From Vesta saturnalis (taxonomy: Eukaryota > Arthropoda > Insecta > Coleoptera > Lampyridae), in the NCBI GenBank assembly GCA_036346205.1, contig JARFJB010001980.1:721100-785099 (forward strand): a stretch of 64,000 nt of DNA. The letters are read 5' to 3'. Under the pieces are notes generated by a model. That model did no database searches and was not told the DNA's origin. It was given only the letters and a program-made list of their open reading frames with translations. Below, in pieces: positions 11,202 through 22,329 of this stretch (positions are counted from its first letter, which is position 1; every line of letters starts with the position of its first letter). A program made the translations under genes and the position numbers.

Positions 11202-12419
11202 CTTAGGTGTATGCATTAGTTTTTTCCTGTTTTTTTGATAAATAAAACAAGTAATTTTCAAGGGAAATTAATTTTTTTTAATTCAAAATATTGGTCGTCG
11301 GCTTCTACACATTTCGCCCAACTTTCAAGTAATTTATGAATACCATGCCAGAAATTCTGATTGTCTTTTGCGGCGAACCATTCGTCGATCCATTTCAACT
11401 TCCTTGAAATTGTTGAAGTGCTGCCCTGCAAGTACGTCCCCATTGATGCGAATAGGTGATAGTTAGATGGCGCCAGGTGTGGGGAGTACGGCGAGTGCGG
11501 AAGGATGTCCCATCCAAGCGATTTCAGGGTCTTTCGCTGGTTTTGGACTGTGGTATCACAAAATGACTTTGCCATGTTTTTTGGCCCATTTTGGTTGTCT
11601 TTCGATCAATGCGTAATTTAAATTAATCATTTGTTGACGATAGAGTTGTGAATTAACGGTTTGGCCGGACTTGAAGGGTTCATAAAACACAATACCGCTC
11701 TGGTCCCACCAGACGCATGCTTTGTGTCTTCTTGCTTAAGCGATTTGGACTTGGTGTTGAAGGATCGGCTTCGCCAGGTGAAAGCAACGATGTTTTTCGC
11801 TTCGAGTTTTCAAAATAAATCCATTTTTCATCACCCATCACAATTCGATACAAAAATGATTTTCTTTGGTGGCATTGAAGCAGCATTTCACAAGTGACTG
11901 TACAGTTTTCCATGTGACGTTCATTCAAATCGCGTGGTACCCATTTACCGAGTTTATTGATCTTCCCCATTGCTCATGAACGTCTGCCGATTGTTTCTTG
12001 GGACACACTTCATGCTTCCGCCAATTGCTGTTGAGTTTGAGTTGGGTCATCATCCAATAACTTCGGAAATTGCTCGTCTTCGCACTGTTGTGGTCTACCA
12101 GAGCGCTCACTGTCTGTCACATTGAAATCACCAGTTATAGGTTTTCGATGGAGCGTGTTCAACATATCCTTCTACCAGCAAACGATGACTTTAAACAGCC
12201 CTTTTCTTTTGATTAAATAAGAAAAGCAATGCGTGCGGCAAATGTTCTTTTTCAGATACAAAATTCGACACGGTCACTGAACTATAAAACAAGGACGCTA
12301 GTATTTGGCGGACTCAACTTGTGTGTCTGTAGTTTAGTGTCAGACGAACAAAACGACGGCTTACTTTTCGCTGGCGGCATCCCTTAGTTAAACTGGAAAA
12401 AACGTATGCATAGACCTGT
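11202..12419. mobile_element. mariner transposon (1218 bp) with TA duplication
   Basis: Imperfect inverted ends face inward: CTTAGGTGTATGCATTAGTT at the left and ACAGGTCTATGCATACGTTT at the right. Each is flanked by the dinucleotide TA (11200-11201 and 12420-12421). The length and the terminal motif 'AGGTNTATGCAT' fit the mariner family. The interior is a degenerate transposase on the minus strand. Confidence 0.85.
11258..12350 (-). pseudogene. mariner transposase, inactivated
   Basis: Mariner motifs occur in order across several frames. TDSERSGRPQQ-like sequence lies near 12080-12115. LGKWVPRDLNERH lies near 11925-11960. FLYRIVMGDEKWIYFEN, with the first catalytic Asp, is near 11815-11860. 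SPYSPHLAPSNYHLF is near 11445-11490. The family reads YSPDLAPSDYHLF, so the third catalytic Asp is replaced by Asn and the conserved Asp of 'SPDL' by His. The 'HDNA' motif with the second Asp is not readable. Frameshifts and stops complete the loss of function. Confidence 0.85.
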
Positions 12420-12421
12420 TA

Positions 12422-12825
12422 GTCAACGTGAATGAAAAATATATCTATCGAAACGTATTGATAAAAGAGAATCCATAGGGATAAAGTAACCTCCATCAAT
12501 AAATTAAGCTTTGAGAAATGAGTGGTTAAGTTGATAAAACTGGAAAAATCCAAAGTATTCTTCTTTAATTCACGAGAAACGTATTTAACGTCAAACGAAG
12601 TGGAAATAAAATTGTATCTACCAAAACAAGTAACGTTCATACTATGTGTAATGAAATAAATATGTTTTGTTTTCCCTTAATTAATAAATGAATCCATCTC
12701 TATTCATTGCTGATATAGAATTTACATGTGCATGTTAGATAACAAGAAACACAAAATATCATAATGATAAACAAGGGTTACCATAGAATTGTTCTTATGT
12801 GTTACTGTAAACAAGGTATTTTTTT
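12422..12825. other. Stretch without recognised genes
   Basis: No coding or repeat signal recognised. Confidence 0.4.
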
Positions 12826-14155
12826 TACTTATAGCATTTCCGAATAGGCTAAGATTGGCCTAACGTGTTAAAGCACTGGAAGGGTTTAGGGATGTTGTTA
12901 GGCTGCCGAGAAATGTTTATGAATGGCTACCTTAAACTGACTTAAGTTAAAGTTTGGAGGAAAACAGGAACTGGGTAGTGCATTCCACAATTTGGTCGTC
13001 GTGTGGAAAAATGTAGATTGAGCCCGTTTAGTGTGACACGATGGAATTTTGAGTGCGTAATTATGGTGCGAATGGGAAAAACCAGTGCTCCTAGCGAAGA
13101 TGGCTTGCGAAGGTATTAAGGAGTATATTTCGGAGGCACACTTGCCATTTTAATAGTGATTTAACAAGGAAAAAACCGAAACTATTCTTCTGTGCTCAAG
13201 AGGCTGTAGGTCAGAAATCAGAGACGAGTCATTTACAAGCCTGATAGTTCCTTTTGGATGCGGTTTACCACATCAAGGGCGTATTGGGGAGCACTGGCCC
13301 AGAGGCAGGAATTGTACTCCAGATGAGGTCGAATTTGAGCCTTATACAGTAAAAACAGTTGTTACGCTGTGAAGTACTGTTTAGATCTGCAGATTATTCC
13401 TTCTCCATTCAAGGACACGTTCCAAGTCATTGTTGATTGATGCTGCGATTTTCTCCATAACGTCCTGTCTAGACTTACTATTGTGGGAAAACTAAGAAGA
13501 ACTACAATGTAGGGCGCTGTCATCTGCAAAGCAATGGATCGGGTAAGTTGTTGAGGAAATGAGGTCATCTATGTACAACAGGGTAAGTGTGGGAGCTATC
13601 ACTGATCCTTGGAGTACTTCCGCGTCAATAGTAGTTTCTTTCGCAAAGAAGCCATCGACTACAACGCATATACGTCTTTTGTCAGAAAAGTTGGATATCC
13701 AATTGATGAGTGTATCGGATAAGCCAAACGGAGTGAGCTTGGCAAGAAGGCACTTGTGCCAAACCTGGTCAAAAGCTTTTGAAATATCTAAAGCTACTAC
13801 GACTGTTTCACCGGACTTCTCTAATGTGTTATTCCAAAGTTGGGTGACATGAAAGAAGATCACCCGTTCAACGACTCTGTCTGAACCCATACTGGTGGTC
13901 GTTTAAGAGTTTATTGAACTCGAGGAACGAAAGTAGTTGGTGGTTGATGAATTTCTCCATGATTTTCTACAGAATGGAAGTGATAGTTTGAGGGATCGGT
14001 TTTGTCACCCTTTTTAGGAATAGGCTGGACATTTTCCAACTTCCACGATAAGAGAAACTTTCCAGATGGCATGGAGATCGAAATGAGTTTGGACAATACA
14101 GGTACTAACTCGGGGTAGCATTTTTTAAGGACGATAGCTGGAATACCGTGCATTT
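12826..14155 (-). pseudogene. Jockey-like LINE, 5'-truncated ORF2 3' part
   Basis: On the minus strand the RT starts at about 14155 with GIPAIVLKKCYPELV and VQPIPKKGDKTDPSNY, continues with VVVALDISKAFDQVWH and LQGSVIAPTLTLLYIDDL, and shows the catalytic motif as CFADDSAL (13505-13530). Past a frame change the C-terminus has HHNYALKIPSCHTKR and KLWNALPSSCF, the usual end of Jockey/CR1-group ORF2. The element ends near 12826 with GCTATAAGTAAAAAAAA. This is a normal 5'-truncated LINE copy with a few frameshifts. Confidence 0.85.
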
Positions 14156-16105
14156 TTTATTGTAATTGAATTAAATAAGCACACCGTTTGATTTATTTTC
14201 AGTATTAACCATTACGAATATTAAAAGCTTTAATGCTAAATGGAGTAAGATCAAGGAAAGTTACAAGTTACATTTACATTTGAGAAAATAAATTTGAATA
14301 TATTTTTGGCAATTGACCACATTAATCATTTCTTTTAGTAATTAAGCTAGCCGGAGCAAAACAAGATAAGAAAGAAATTTGTTAAACAAGTATTAAGTTT
14401 CATTTATGCAGATGGATACTTTATTTCAAGCTATTTAAATTAAAATGTCAATTAAAGTGACAATTCGTTAGTTATTAGTTTTTTTTTCGCTATACCCGGT
14501 TCCATTTGGATTTCTTGAGAGAAACTATAAGAGATTTTTTAAATAACACCCTCTAATAACCATATTGAAAACTAATAACAAACTATCTCAAAAACTAAAG
14601 AAGAAAGAAAGCTCAAAGCTTGTTAAAGTTGTTGTTTTCAAAAAAAGACTCGCACTCCCTGGCCACTATATCTGAGGAGGCAGGAAAACCATAGACAAAA
14701 TTCTCAAATACCTTCAACCGGTTACTTTTTGAGGTATCACGGCTTGGCACATTTCAGAGCAAATCTCGATTTTCTGATTTCCTCTCACGCCCTCATCGTA
14801 GAAAATTTAAAATAATTTCGAGCAATTTTTCTCCACCACTTTTAAATCAAAATTATTTTTACATAAAGTTGTACTATTAATCGTTTCTTAGATACCGCCG
14901 ATGTCCTGTAATAATGGCCCACCCGGTATATTCTTCGTGTTATACAAAAGATGCAATAAATTCTGTAGGTTCTCAATCAACTTTGATGCTATCATATTTA
15001 CATATACTTCCAGAGGTGTATATCATGTTTCCCATCAACGTTTTATTTATATTATTAATACGTTATAAAATAAAATACCGAATGAATCTTTGTAGGTTGA
15101 ATAAATTATGAATTCTCTAATATTCTCAAAAGTTTACTTAGGAGGGTCTTTGTTTGTCGCGTATAAATATATAAAAGCGATAAAAGCAAATAATTGTATT
15201 ACACCAAAATTCAATTGTAGTAAAAGGTTACGTTTTATAGTCTTCTTACATTAAATTGCCTTTATAGCGTACTGTATAAGAAGATTACTAAAAGAGGATT
15301 ATTTTTGAACAAATTCTCTTTTCTAACTAAAGCAACGGATTAATCTTTATAAGTAGTTTAAATCTAATTAGATTTTCTACTTTTTTACCCTAAAATCTAT
15401 ATATTTACATAGATACTTTATCATAACGAGGAGTAACCGCTACAATTGTCAATGTATAGGAAATATGACCATGCCTATAACACAAAACATACTCTGTTTA
15501 AAAATGCATCAAACTTTCATATCGTTAGATATATTAATGTTGCAATGTGGTTCATTTCGAATAGTTTGAGTAAAAACCAGAGAAAAATTATTTATTAGTC
15601 ATAAGGTTAGAAATAATATATGGGACGTAAGTTGAAGGATTACTTGGGCGAGCTATTGACGAGTCTTGGATGCCTACGAGTACATCAAAAACCATTTCCG
15701 ATGAGTCACGTACAAAATATATCAATGAATAAAACATTTCTTGATAAAAACTGTTACATACTAAACTTTAAACAATAACTGCTTTGGACGTTCTGGCGTG
15801 TTGCGTTCACGTACTGTAGATAAAATGATGTCAAACAACATAATGTTGTTAACCTTTGGTTAGTCGCGTCGCTATTAGTCTCGCTGTTAGTCGCGGTTTT
15901 TTATTTGATTGTTTATTAACTAATCAGAATCCGAATATGAACTAATAAGGCATTTTAATAAAAAATACATTATTGTTCAACATTTGTTTGAACTATTGGC
16001 TTATATTCGTAAATCTTACAAAAAAACATAATTATTAAAAAACATTTTTATTGAAATGAACCTTGCAAATAGGAACAATCGCACAAACGGTAAGAAACAA
16101 AAAAA
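14156..16105. other. Stretch without recognised genes; possible MITE at about 14485-14940
   Basis: The block from CTATACCCGGTTCCATTTGG to TGGCCCACCCGGTATA looks like a small element with short ACCGGGT-type ends, but the arms match only over a few bases. Otherwise only AT-rich DNA was seen. Confidence 0.25.
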
Positions 16106-17240
16106 CTAATCGGTATCATCAATAATATGTGAACAATTGACACATATTTCTACCTGAATTAAATGATCTTTGCAAACCCATTTATCACAATGTTTGCAAA
16201 ACTTTTTAGTGGTCTTATCTCCTTTTCTCGGCCAAATATAACATCGTCCTCGATTTTTTGACTTCTTCACCGGTGGTTCTTCAATACTTTCACTCTGTTT
16301 TCCGAAAATAATATTTTCGCTTTACTTTAATTCTCTTGTAAGGCGAGGAAGATTGGATCTACGTTATATTTGGGGCAGAACAAGGTTCCAAGTAATGGTT
16401 TCTAGGAAGTCAATTCTTTTAACTTTCGATTCAAAATGCTGATGTTCGAATACCACCAGAGTATTTATTTCTGAAATGTTTAGTAGGTTGTAAAATAGAA
16501 CCATAGGCCAACACGTCTTGAATTTCTGAACAAATCGTAACTTTGACGCTTCTGACGTAGTTGATAGTAACACTACAGCCTTGCTTTGTTTTGAACAGTA
16601 GGATACTGTAGCAGCATCTTTTTGAAAACCAAGAATAGAAGATTTCACTTCTCTGTTTGTTCGGCAAAAATGCTGTGGGTACTTCTCTTCGATTGCCTCG
16701 AATTGTGCCAACGAATATTAGTTTTTTCTCTGTCCGTACTTTGTTTGCAAGGTCCAAATTTGTAAACCAATTATCAGTTGTGATGTTTCTACCTCCTTTT
16801 ATAGGTTGAACTAGGCGAAGTACCACATCTGTAGCTGAAGTACTTGCACTATATACCCCTTCCGGTTGTTTTCCAACGTACGGCTCTAAATTTATTGTAT
16901 AAAATGTCTTTTCATCCACTATTGCAAAAACCTTGAGGCCAAACTTAGCAGGCTCACTCTTCTTAAATTGGCGGAACAAAGCTTTTCCCCTCAATGCCAA
17001 GAGTTACTCATCAACAGTCAGGAACTCTGAGGGGGTATAATATTTTTGGAAATTTTTGAAAGTTTGTCATTATGTTTCCTTTTCTCGCGATTTCTTATGT
17101 CGTCAAAACGTAAGTATCTGACTAAGAAACGAAACCTTCTTTCAGACATTGTCCACGATAGGAGCCAAGTCCCAAGAGCTAACTTATGCACTTGTCTTAT
17201 AAGGTTAGGGCCCCATACCATTTCCAACCATGGGGCCGCG
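16106..17240 (-). pseudogene. piggyBac transposase, decayed
   Basis: The N-terminal part at 17018-17240 has SERRFRFLVRYLRFDDIRNR. The central frame at 16431-17000 has LRGKALFRQF, KTFYTINLEPYVGKQPEGVY and NITTDNWFTNL, the last holding one catalytic Asp, then VPTAFLPNKQR. An overlapping frame to 16364 has SKAVVLLST and CWPMVLFYNLLNIS. Between these two the segment with the final catalytic Asp (usually GGVD) is deleted. The end at 16106-16260 reads a Cys/His cluster (CKHCDKWVCKDHLIQVEICVNC), the C-terminal zinc-binding domain of piggyBac transposases. A frameshift near 16650 and the deletion make it non-functional. Confidence 0.9.
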
Positions 17241-17745
17241 ACAGGGGCGAAGGCCCGAGAACAAGTTTTCAAGATCTACACGTGTCTTACAAGTTACCAT
17301 TAGGGCCCCTTATCAGAATACAAATTCAAATTTCCCGCCATAACCAATCAGAATGCAGAGACTTAGCCCTCCAATCAGAGCACAGCGGCTGAGTGGTAGG
17401 CTAAGAAACAATCAGAAGCCAGAGAGGCTGGTGCACGAACGACCAATCAGTTAAAAGGTGGGCCGTGGCCTAGTTTTAATCCCTCCAATCAGAACACTGC
17501 ATGTACGCGTAATTTCCTAACCTCCAAGGGGTACACAGCCAGAATGGCTCTTAATACTGCCAAAAGGACCTTAATTAGGGGCTCAACTCAGCTCAAAGGT
17601 TGAAAAAGGACCCCGAAAAGAAGCTGACCCTCCCTCCAAATATATGCCTCCCACGTGGGTGTGTAGAGAAAGTGGGGGGAAGGTGTCCCAGAGGGCAGGG
17701 CTTGTGACGTAAAAAAAGTGGAGTGGATAGTGCCCGTGTACTACT
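17225..17745 (+). repeat. Solitary Polinton-type terminal repeat fragment
   Basis: The segment has the same blocks in the same order as the right terminal repeat of the Polinton at 57730-58365: CAATCAGAACAC, AATTTCCTAACCTCCA, GCTCTTAATA, ACCTTAATTAG, CCCACGTGGG and CTTGTGACGT. It ends CTACT at 17745, like the Polinton end at 58365. Sequence divergence is high. Its inner part repeats the motif CAATCAGA/G five times between about 17340 and 17490. The interior side is occupied by the piggyBac remnant, so only one end of this second Polinton survives. Confidence 0.65.
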
Positions 17746-17934
17746 GCTATGGAAGGTGATTTTGTTTCACACACCCATTTATGATTTTATTCTCCTCCTT
17801 ATTTGGTCGACTTTTACCACAATGAATTCTAAAGGGCGTTGTTTTTAACCATATCCTTTTGGTCAAACGTTTGAGGTTTTTTGCTAGTGTTATATATACG
17901 CCTTCTAATTTTTGCAAAATTCATTTTAATCCAG

Positions 17935-18364
17935 AGAAGTGGCTGGTGAGTAGCATTTCTAAATATATATATTGAAAGTTGACATTGTCATTCCAGATCG
18001 CGCAGTAATTACAGAAATCGGCAAGTACTCTTTATACATATTATGCAAAGGTTAACATCTTAATTTCAGATTTAAGAAGTATGAGGTGGGTGGCCTTATC
18101 AGACACGGGTAAGTAGGATGTACATGAACATTATGTTTTTAACCTATAATTTTCAGAAATTGAACTGATGAATTATGTTCAATCAAGATATCCTAATGTG
18201 AGTAATTTTACCATGTAATATTTTTATTCCAGTATAACCTAACGCTCCTAAGAGGGGATATAATTAGGATATCTCGAACGATGTTAATATAGGAAGGATT
18301 ACTTCGGGGGAAGCCTAACAAAATTTTCAAAGATTTGGATCAACGGAAACTGTGGGTTGTAAAG
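17935..18364 (+). CDS. Chain of micro-exons, unrecognised product (candidate gene)
   Basis: Consecutive splice-like signals define exons ending at 17945, then 17997-18020, 18070-18108, 18157-18197, and 18233-18364 or 18293-18364. Donors are GTGAGT, GCAAGT (a GC-AG type), GTAAGT and GTGAGT. Acceptors are ATTCCAG, ATTTCAG, TTTTCAG, and ATTCCAG or AATATAG. The first three introns are 51, 49 and 48 nt and all phase 1. When they are removed one frame stays open through every junction, with segments such as DLRSMRWVALSD and IELMNYVQSRYPN. The first acceptor choice gives a 35-nt intron and a stop at 18289-18291. The second gives a 95-nt intron and stays open to RKLWVVK. No family is recognised and the start is not identified. 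Confidence 0.4.
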
Positions 18365-18393
18365 GTAAATATATCGGTTTTAACATTTTTCAG

Positions 18394-18923
18394 ATGATAC
18401 CATAATAATAATTTTTATATATTTTGTATTTCATTATTAACCTTTTTGATGCACCAGGGTTGGAAATGACGAATTGTATAATAAAGTTATTACACATCTT
18501 TTTGGTTTTTTCTGAATAGTGATTTGACTTTTTAATTAAAATAAGCAGAATTAACGTTAAACGCAGTGTTTCATTATTCATTTTAGTTCTAAATATGATA
18601 ACAAGAACAAACACCCATGGTGTCACAAGCATTTAGGTAGATATCACACTTTAAACATTTCATATGTAAAACAGGTATTGGTCCTGTGGTTATCATGTTT
18701 TCTCAATTTACGACACCCGGTTTGCTCTAATTCGAATCTGCCAATTTTTATATTGAGCTATCGAAAGTGTGACGTCACAAACTAAAATCATATTAATGCA
18801 TCTTCTACACGATATTAGTAATATATCGCAGACTAGCAAATGAACTTTCACAGGTTCACATCACAAACGATGCACTTTTTCAGGATATATCTATGTTTTT
18901 AAACATTTCAAACGGAATAATAG
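18394..18923. other. Stretch without recognised genes
   Basis: AT-rich DNA. The minus-strand frame at 18390-18632 has no family signature. Confidence 0.4.
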
Positions 18924-19420
18924 GTTGAGGATAACCAACAGAAGCTGAAGATAACCATCAGAAGCAACATGTCGGGGATGACCAACTGAAGCTGAAGATG
19001 ACTGTTAGAAGCAAGATGTCGAGGATCACGACCTGAAGATGACCGGTGAATGCGAGATGTTGAGTATCACGAGCTGAAGATGACCAACAGATGTTGAGGA
19101 TCACGACGATGATGACAGGAAGCTGAAGATGACCGATGAATGCAAGATGTTGAGGATAACGAGCTGAAGATGACCAATGAATGCAAGATCCCGAGGATCA
19201 CGAGCTGAAGATTACCAATGAATGCAAGATGCTGAGGATCACGACGATACTGATGACTACTGGAAGCTGAAGATGACCATTAGGAGCAAGATATCGAGGA
19301 TCACGAGCTGAAGATGACCAATGAAAGCAAGATGTTGCGAATCGAGGATGACTACCGGAAGCTGAAGATGACCGATGAGTGCACGGTGTTGAGGATCACG
19401 AGTTAAAGATGACCAACAGA
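18924..19420. repeat. Degenerate minisatellite, about 41-bp unit
   Basis: Variants of the unit CTGAAGATGACCAATGAATG/CAAGATGTTGAGGATCACGAG repeat about 12 times, with internal insertions such as GACGATGATGAC. Units are diverged and of unequal length. The frame at 19257-19487 on the minus strand is a by-product of the repeat. Confidence 0.85.
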
Positions 19421-19429
19421 CCGGAAGCC

Positions 19430-20274
19430 GAAAAACACCCGTGCCAAGTGCTGCCCGGAAGGGTATATGTGGGTGAGGTGCTGCCATACCTACTATTGCA
19501 CAATGTTACAACATCTATGCAAAAATATGCATACATATTCCTTACTGTACATTAATACAATATCAATATATCATAAACCCACTCACTCTTCCGTCTATAT
19601 CTATTCCTTTTACACGCGTTCTTTGGTATACATCAGTAGAGGTCAGTTTCAATTCCGTAGTCTCAGCCGTCTCAACAAGAATTTTCCCAAAACATTATTT
19701 TTCAACCAAACTTTCTACAACATTCAAATATACTTTTATCTGACACACAATGTCCCATTAAATTTCAGTGGCGTATAATCTACACCAAATTACGTTTTGC
19801 ACACACAAATCTTTCCTTCGTGCAAAATTACTTCAGTTACATTCAAAATACCTTCCATATGTTCCCAAAAGACTGCTCATGCACAATGCGTCAAAATAAC
19901 CCTACACCGTTGTTCTTGTTGGTAAAAGAAACATTTATGTTAAATTGTTTAAATACATGTGAAAACTGAAAGATGCAGGACCTATATAAGGACGATATCT
20001 ATGAACAAGTTGGTGTTCAATGATATTGACTAGTTTGGTGTGTTCTTTAGTTTGTTTTAGAAAAATAAGGTACTTTGTCAACCAGTTTCTGAATTAGTTT
20101 CTTGGGATAACCATTTGGAAAATAGTAGTAACTTTTGCATTGAAATCTTTTTTATTTGTCGGTAAGTTAGACAACTATAGTAATAATAATTTATACATCC
20201 AGTGATCGCAGTCAATGTAGAATAATTATTTCAACAAAAATTATAGATGAACACATTTAAAATTGGGTATGAAG

Positions 20275-20278
<4 letters not shown>
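19430..20278. other. Stretch without recognised genes
   Basis: No coding or repeat signal recognised apart from generally AT-rich sequence. Confidence 0.4.

Positions 20279-20360
<82 letters not shown>
20279..20360. repeat. (TA)n microsatellite
   Basis: About 41 uninterrupted TA units directly left of the MITE. Confidence 0.98.
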
Positions 20361-20363
<3 letters not shown>

Positions 20364-20369
20364 TATGTA

Positions 20370-20928
20370 CAGGGTGACTTAGAAAAAAGTGCCATACATA
20401 GTGGCACGCGATAGAGGACACTAAAATAAGAAAAAAAGTTCCTATGAACTTAGGTCCGCAACGCCTTCGTTTAAAAGATATAGGGTGTTGAAGTTTAACT
20501 TCATTTTGTTTTTTTCTTAATATATTCTTACAATGATGTAATAAGCGGACTAAATTTTGTATGCAGGGGATTTTCATCACGCAGAATTCAAATTTGACCT
20601 TACTTCTTTTATTACTGATAGAGGGCGCCACATACAGGTTTCCATCTTGCTTGAATCGGTCCTAAATTTTTTGCCTTACACTGTATATCATTTTTGACTG
20701 GAAAAATTTGTTTTCTCATCTTTTCTGCTTCAGAAAGGTATACCTTATTGAAGTCACTAGGACCAACGATTTACGAGAAACATGCATCCGATGCAATAAT
20801 TAAACTTCAACACCCTATATCTTTTAAACGAAGGCGTTGCGGACCTAAGTTCATAGGAACTTTTTTTCTTATCTTAGTGTCATCTATTTCGTGGTACTAT
20901 GCATGGCACTTTTTTCTATGTCACCCTG
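20370..20928. mobile_element. MITE with 130-bp terminal inverted repeats and TA duplication
   Basis: The arms 20370-20499 and 20800-20928 are near-perfect reverse complements, starting CAGGGTGACTTAGAAAAAAG (left) against CAGGGTGACATAGAAAAAAG (right, read inward). TA flanks both sides (20368-20369 and 20929-20930). The 300-bp centre is unique and has no gene. Size, arms and TA duplication fit a Tc1/mariner-type non-autonomous element. Confidence 0.85.
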
Positions 20929-20930
20929 TA

Positions 20931-21513
20931 TATATTTGGTTCACCTATGGGATCTACCCTCAGTCCTACATTGGCTGATTTAGTTATGGATGATTTGTTG
21001 AAAACTTGTGTCAAGAGCTTGATTTTAAATTTTCTTTTCTATACCAATACGTAGATGATATAATTTGCGCTGTTCCTATGGATAGTACATCACAGGTTCT
21101 CAACATATTCAATAGTGCTTGGATTAGGCAATAGAATTAAGAAAATTTCTCATTTTTCTCTAGTCCACAAAAATTTGATAAAGCTACGAAACCAACTTAT
21201 AAATCATGGCTACCCGAGATCACTTCTTAACAAACTTATATTCAGCCATCAGAATGACCACATATATCAACGACCAAAAAATACCAATGTTAGAGAGTCT
21301 GTTTATAAAAAACTCCCTTACATAGATGAATTGACACTACAGTTGGCTAAATTTATACAAAATATACCTGCTAAATTACCAAATTTAATTTTGATACAGC
21401 ACAAAATTTTAGCTGAAGACAACAATCTCAAAAGAAGAACGTTTTTAGAAATTTGTTATGTTCCTGATAACAATTCAATGAATTTTAAAACTGACAGCAA
21501 ATTTAAATATTAG
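20931..21513 (+). pseudogene. Penelope-like reverse transcriptase fragment
   Basis: The frame begins right after the MITE with PMGSTLSPTLADLVMDDLL and, after a one-base shift, shows the RT catalytic motif FLYQYVDDIICAVPMD (about 21030-21085). A further frame at 21115-21513 continues with HKNLIKLRNQLINHGYP and ends near RRTFLEICYVPDNNSMNFK, resembling the GIY-YIG-associated tail of Penelope-like proteins. The 5' half is missing and two frameshifts are present. Confidence 0.7.
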
Positions 21514-21797
21514 TTCCGACGTAACGTTTAGCTAGCCTGGTATATTGAAATAATAATTTTAATTGACTTTCTTAGATAGTAAATTTAATATTATCTATTA
21601 GGCATACAAATTATTTGTTATTAATTCTGTTGAGTTTAGATTTAGTTTGTAATTGAGATATGTGATACTAATTATTGTAATTTACGTTGTGTGACGTTAA
21701 CTTACTATGTCAGTTGTAAGTTTTCTTTGTTTATAACTACACTCATGTGTAAGTTTATATACTGTTTTGTTTGTGATTTTTAAATATAATACAATTC

Positions 21798-21840
21798 GAG
21801 AGCCTTGATAAAGCAACCAAAGTGTTGAGAAATATTGGCA
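21798..21840 (+). ncRNA. Possible degenerate hammerhead-like motif of a Penelope-like element
   Basis: GAGCCTTGATAAAGC followed by AAAGTGTTGAGAAATATTGG sits in the 3' non-coding tail of the Penelope-like fragment. It resembles the CTGATGA...GAAAC core of the hammerhead motifs known from these elements, but core bases are changed, so self-cleavage is unlikely. Confidence 0.25.
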
Positions 21841-21887
21841 TTATAAAAAGTAGATTTGTTTTTTTATTTATAACGCCCTATTTATTT

Positions 21888-22151
21888 TTAATTATTACCA
21901 CCAGATGCATGACGAGTATCTCTGTCGTTTTTACAAATATTGAAGCCACTAATTCGCAGCGGTCCATTATTAATTAGATGTGTTTCACTGATACAAGCTA
22001 TGTCTATATCGTATCTTGCAAGGAAAAGAGTAAATGGATTTTGATGTCTTTTGATGCCATTAGCATTAAAATTGAGAAGATTTAATTTGTGAATAAATTT
22101 TTTGTCATTATTTGCCAGTATTAAAGTATCCAGCAATGGAATAGAGATCAA
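21888..22151 (-). pseudogene. LINE ORF2 start (AP endonuclease), truncated
   Basis: The frame contains LNLLNFNANGIKRHQNPF and IDIACISETHL, the first two conserved blocks of the apurinic endonuclease domain of Jockey-type ORF2 (catalytic Asn in 'N.NG' and Glu in 'SETH'). It stops at the edge of the Penelope-like fragment, so the rest of ORF2 is absent. This is unusual because LINE copies normally lose the 5' end. Confidence 0.75.
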
Positions 22152-22329
22152 TTCTGTGATGAGAGGTTTTATAGATTCAAGGATTTGGTTGAGAATTGAG
22201 CTAATGAGTGAACTGTCATTCAGGTTTTCAATTGTATGTGTAATGGGAATATTGGTATGATGCTTGTTTAAATTATTTGAGGCTGCGTGAGCGTAGAATG
22301 CGTAAACATTAGGAGGATCCTGGCTAGTT

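Noticed and set aside
13559..13852. Plus-strand 97-codon ORF
   Set aside because: Antisense to the LINE reverse transcriptase.
14485..14940. Possible MITE with ACCGGGT-type ends
   Set aside because: The inverted match covers only a few bases and no target duplication is visible.
20278..20631. Minus-strand ORF ending in an Ile-Tyr repeat
   Set aside because: It runs through the MITE arm and the (TA)n array. The dipeptide tail is the microsatellite.
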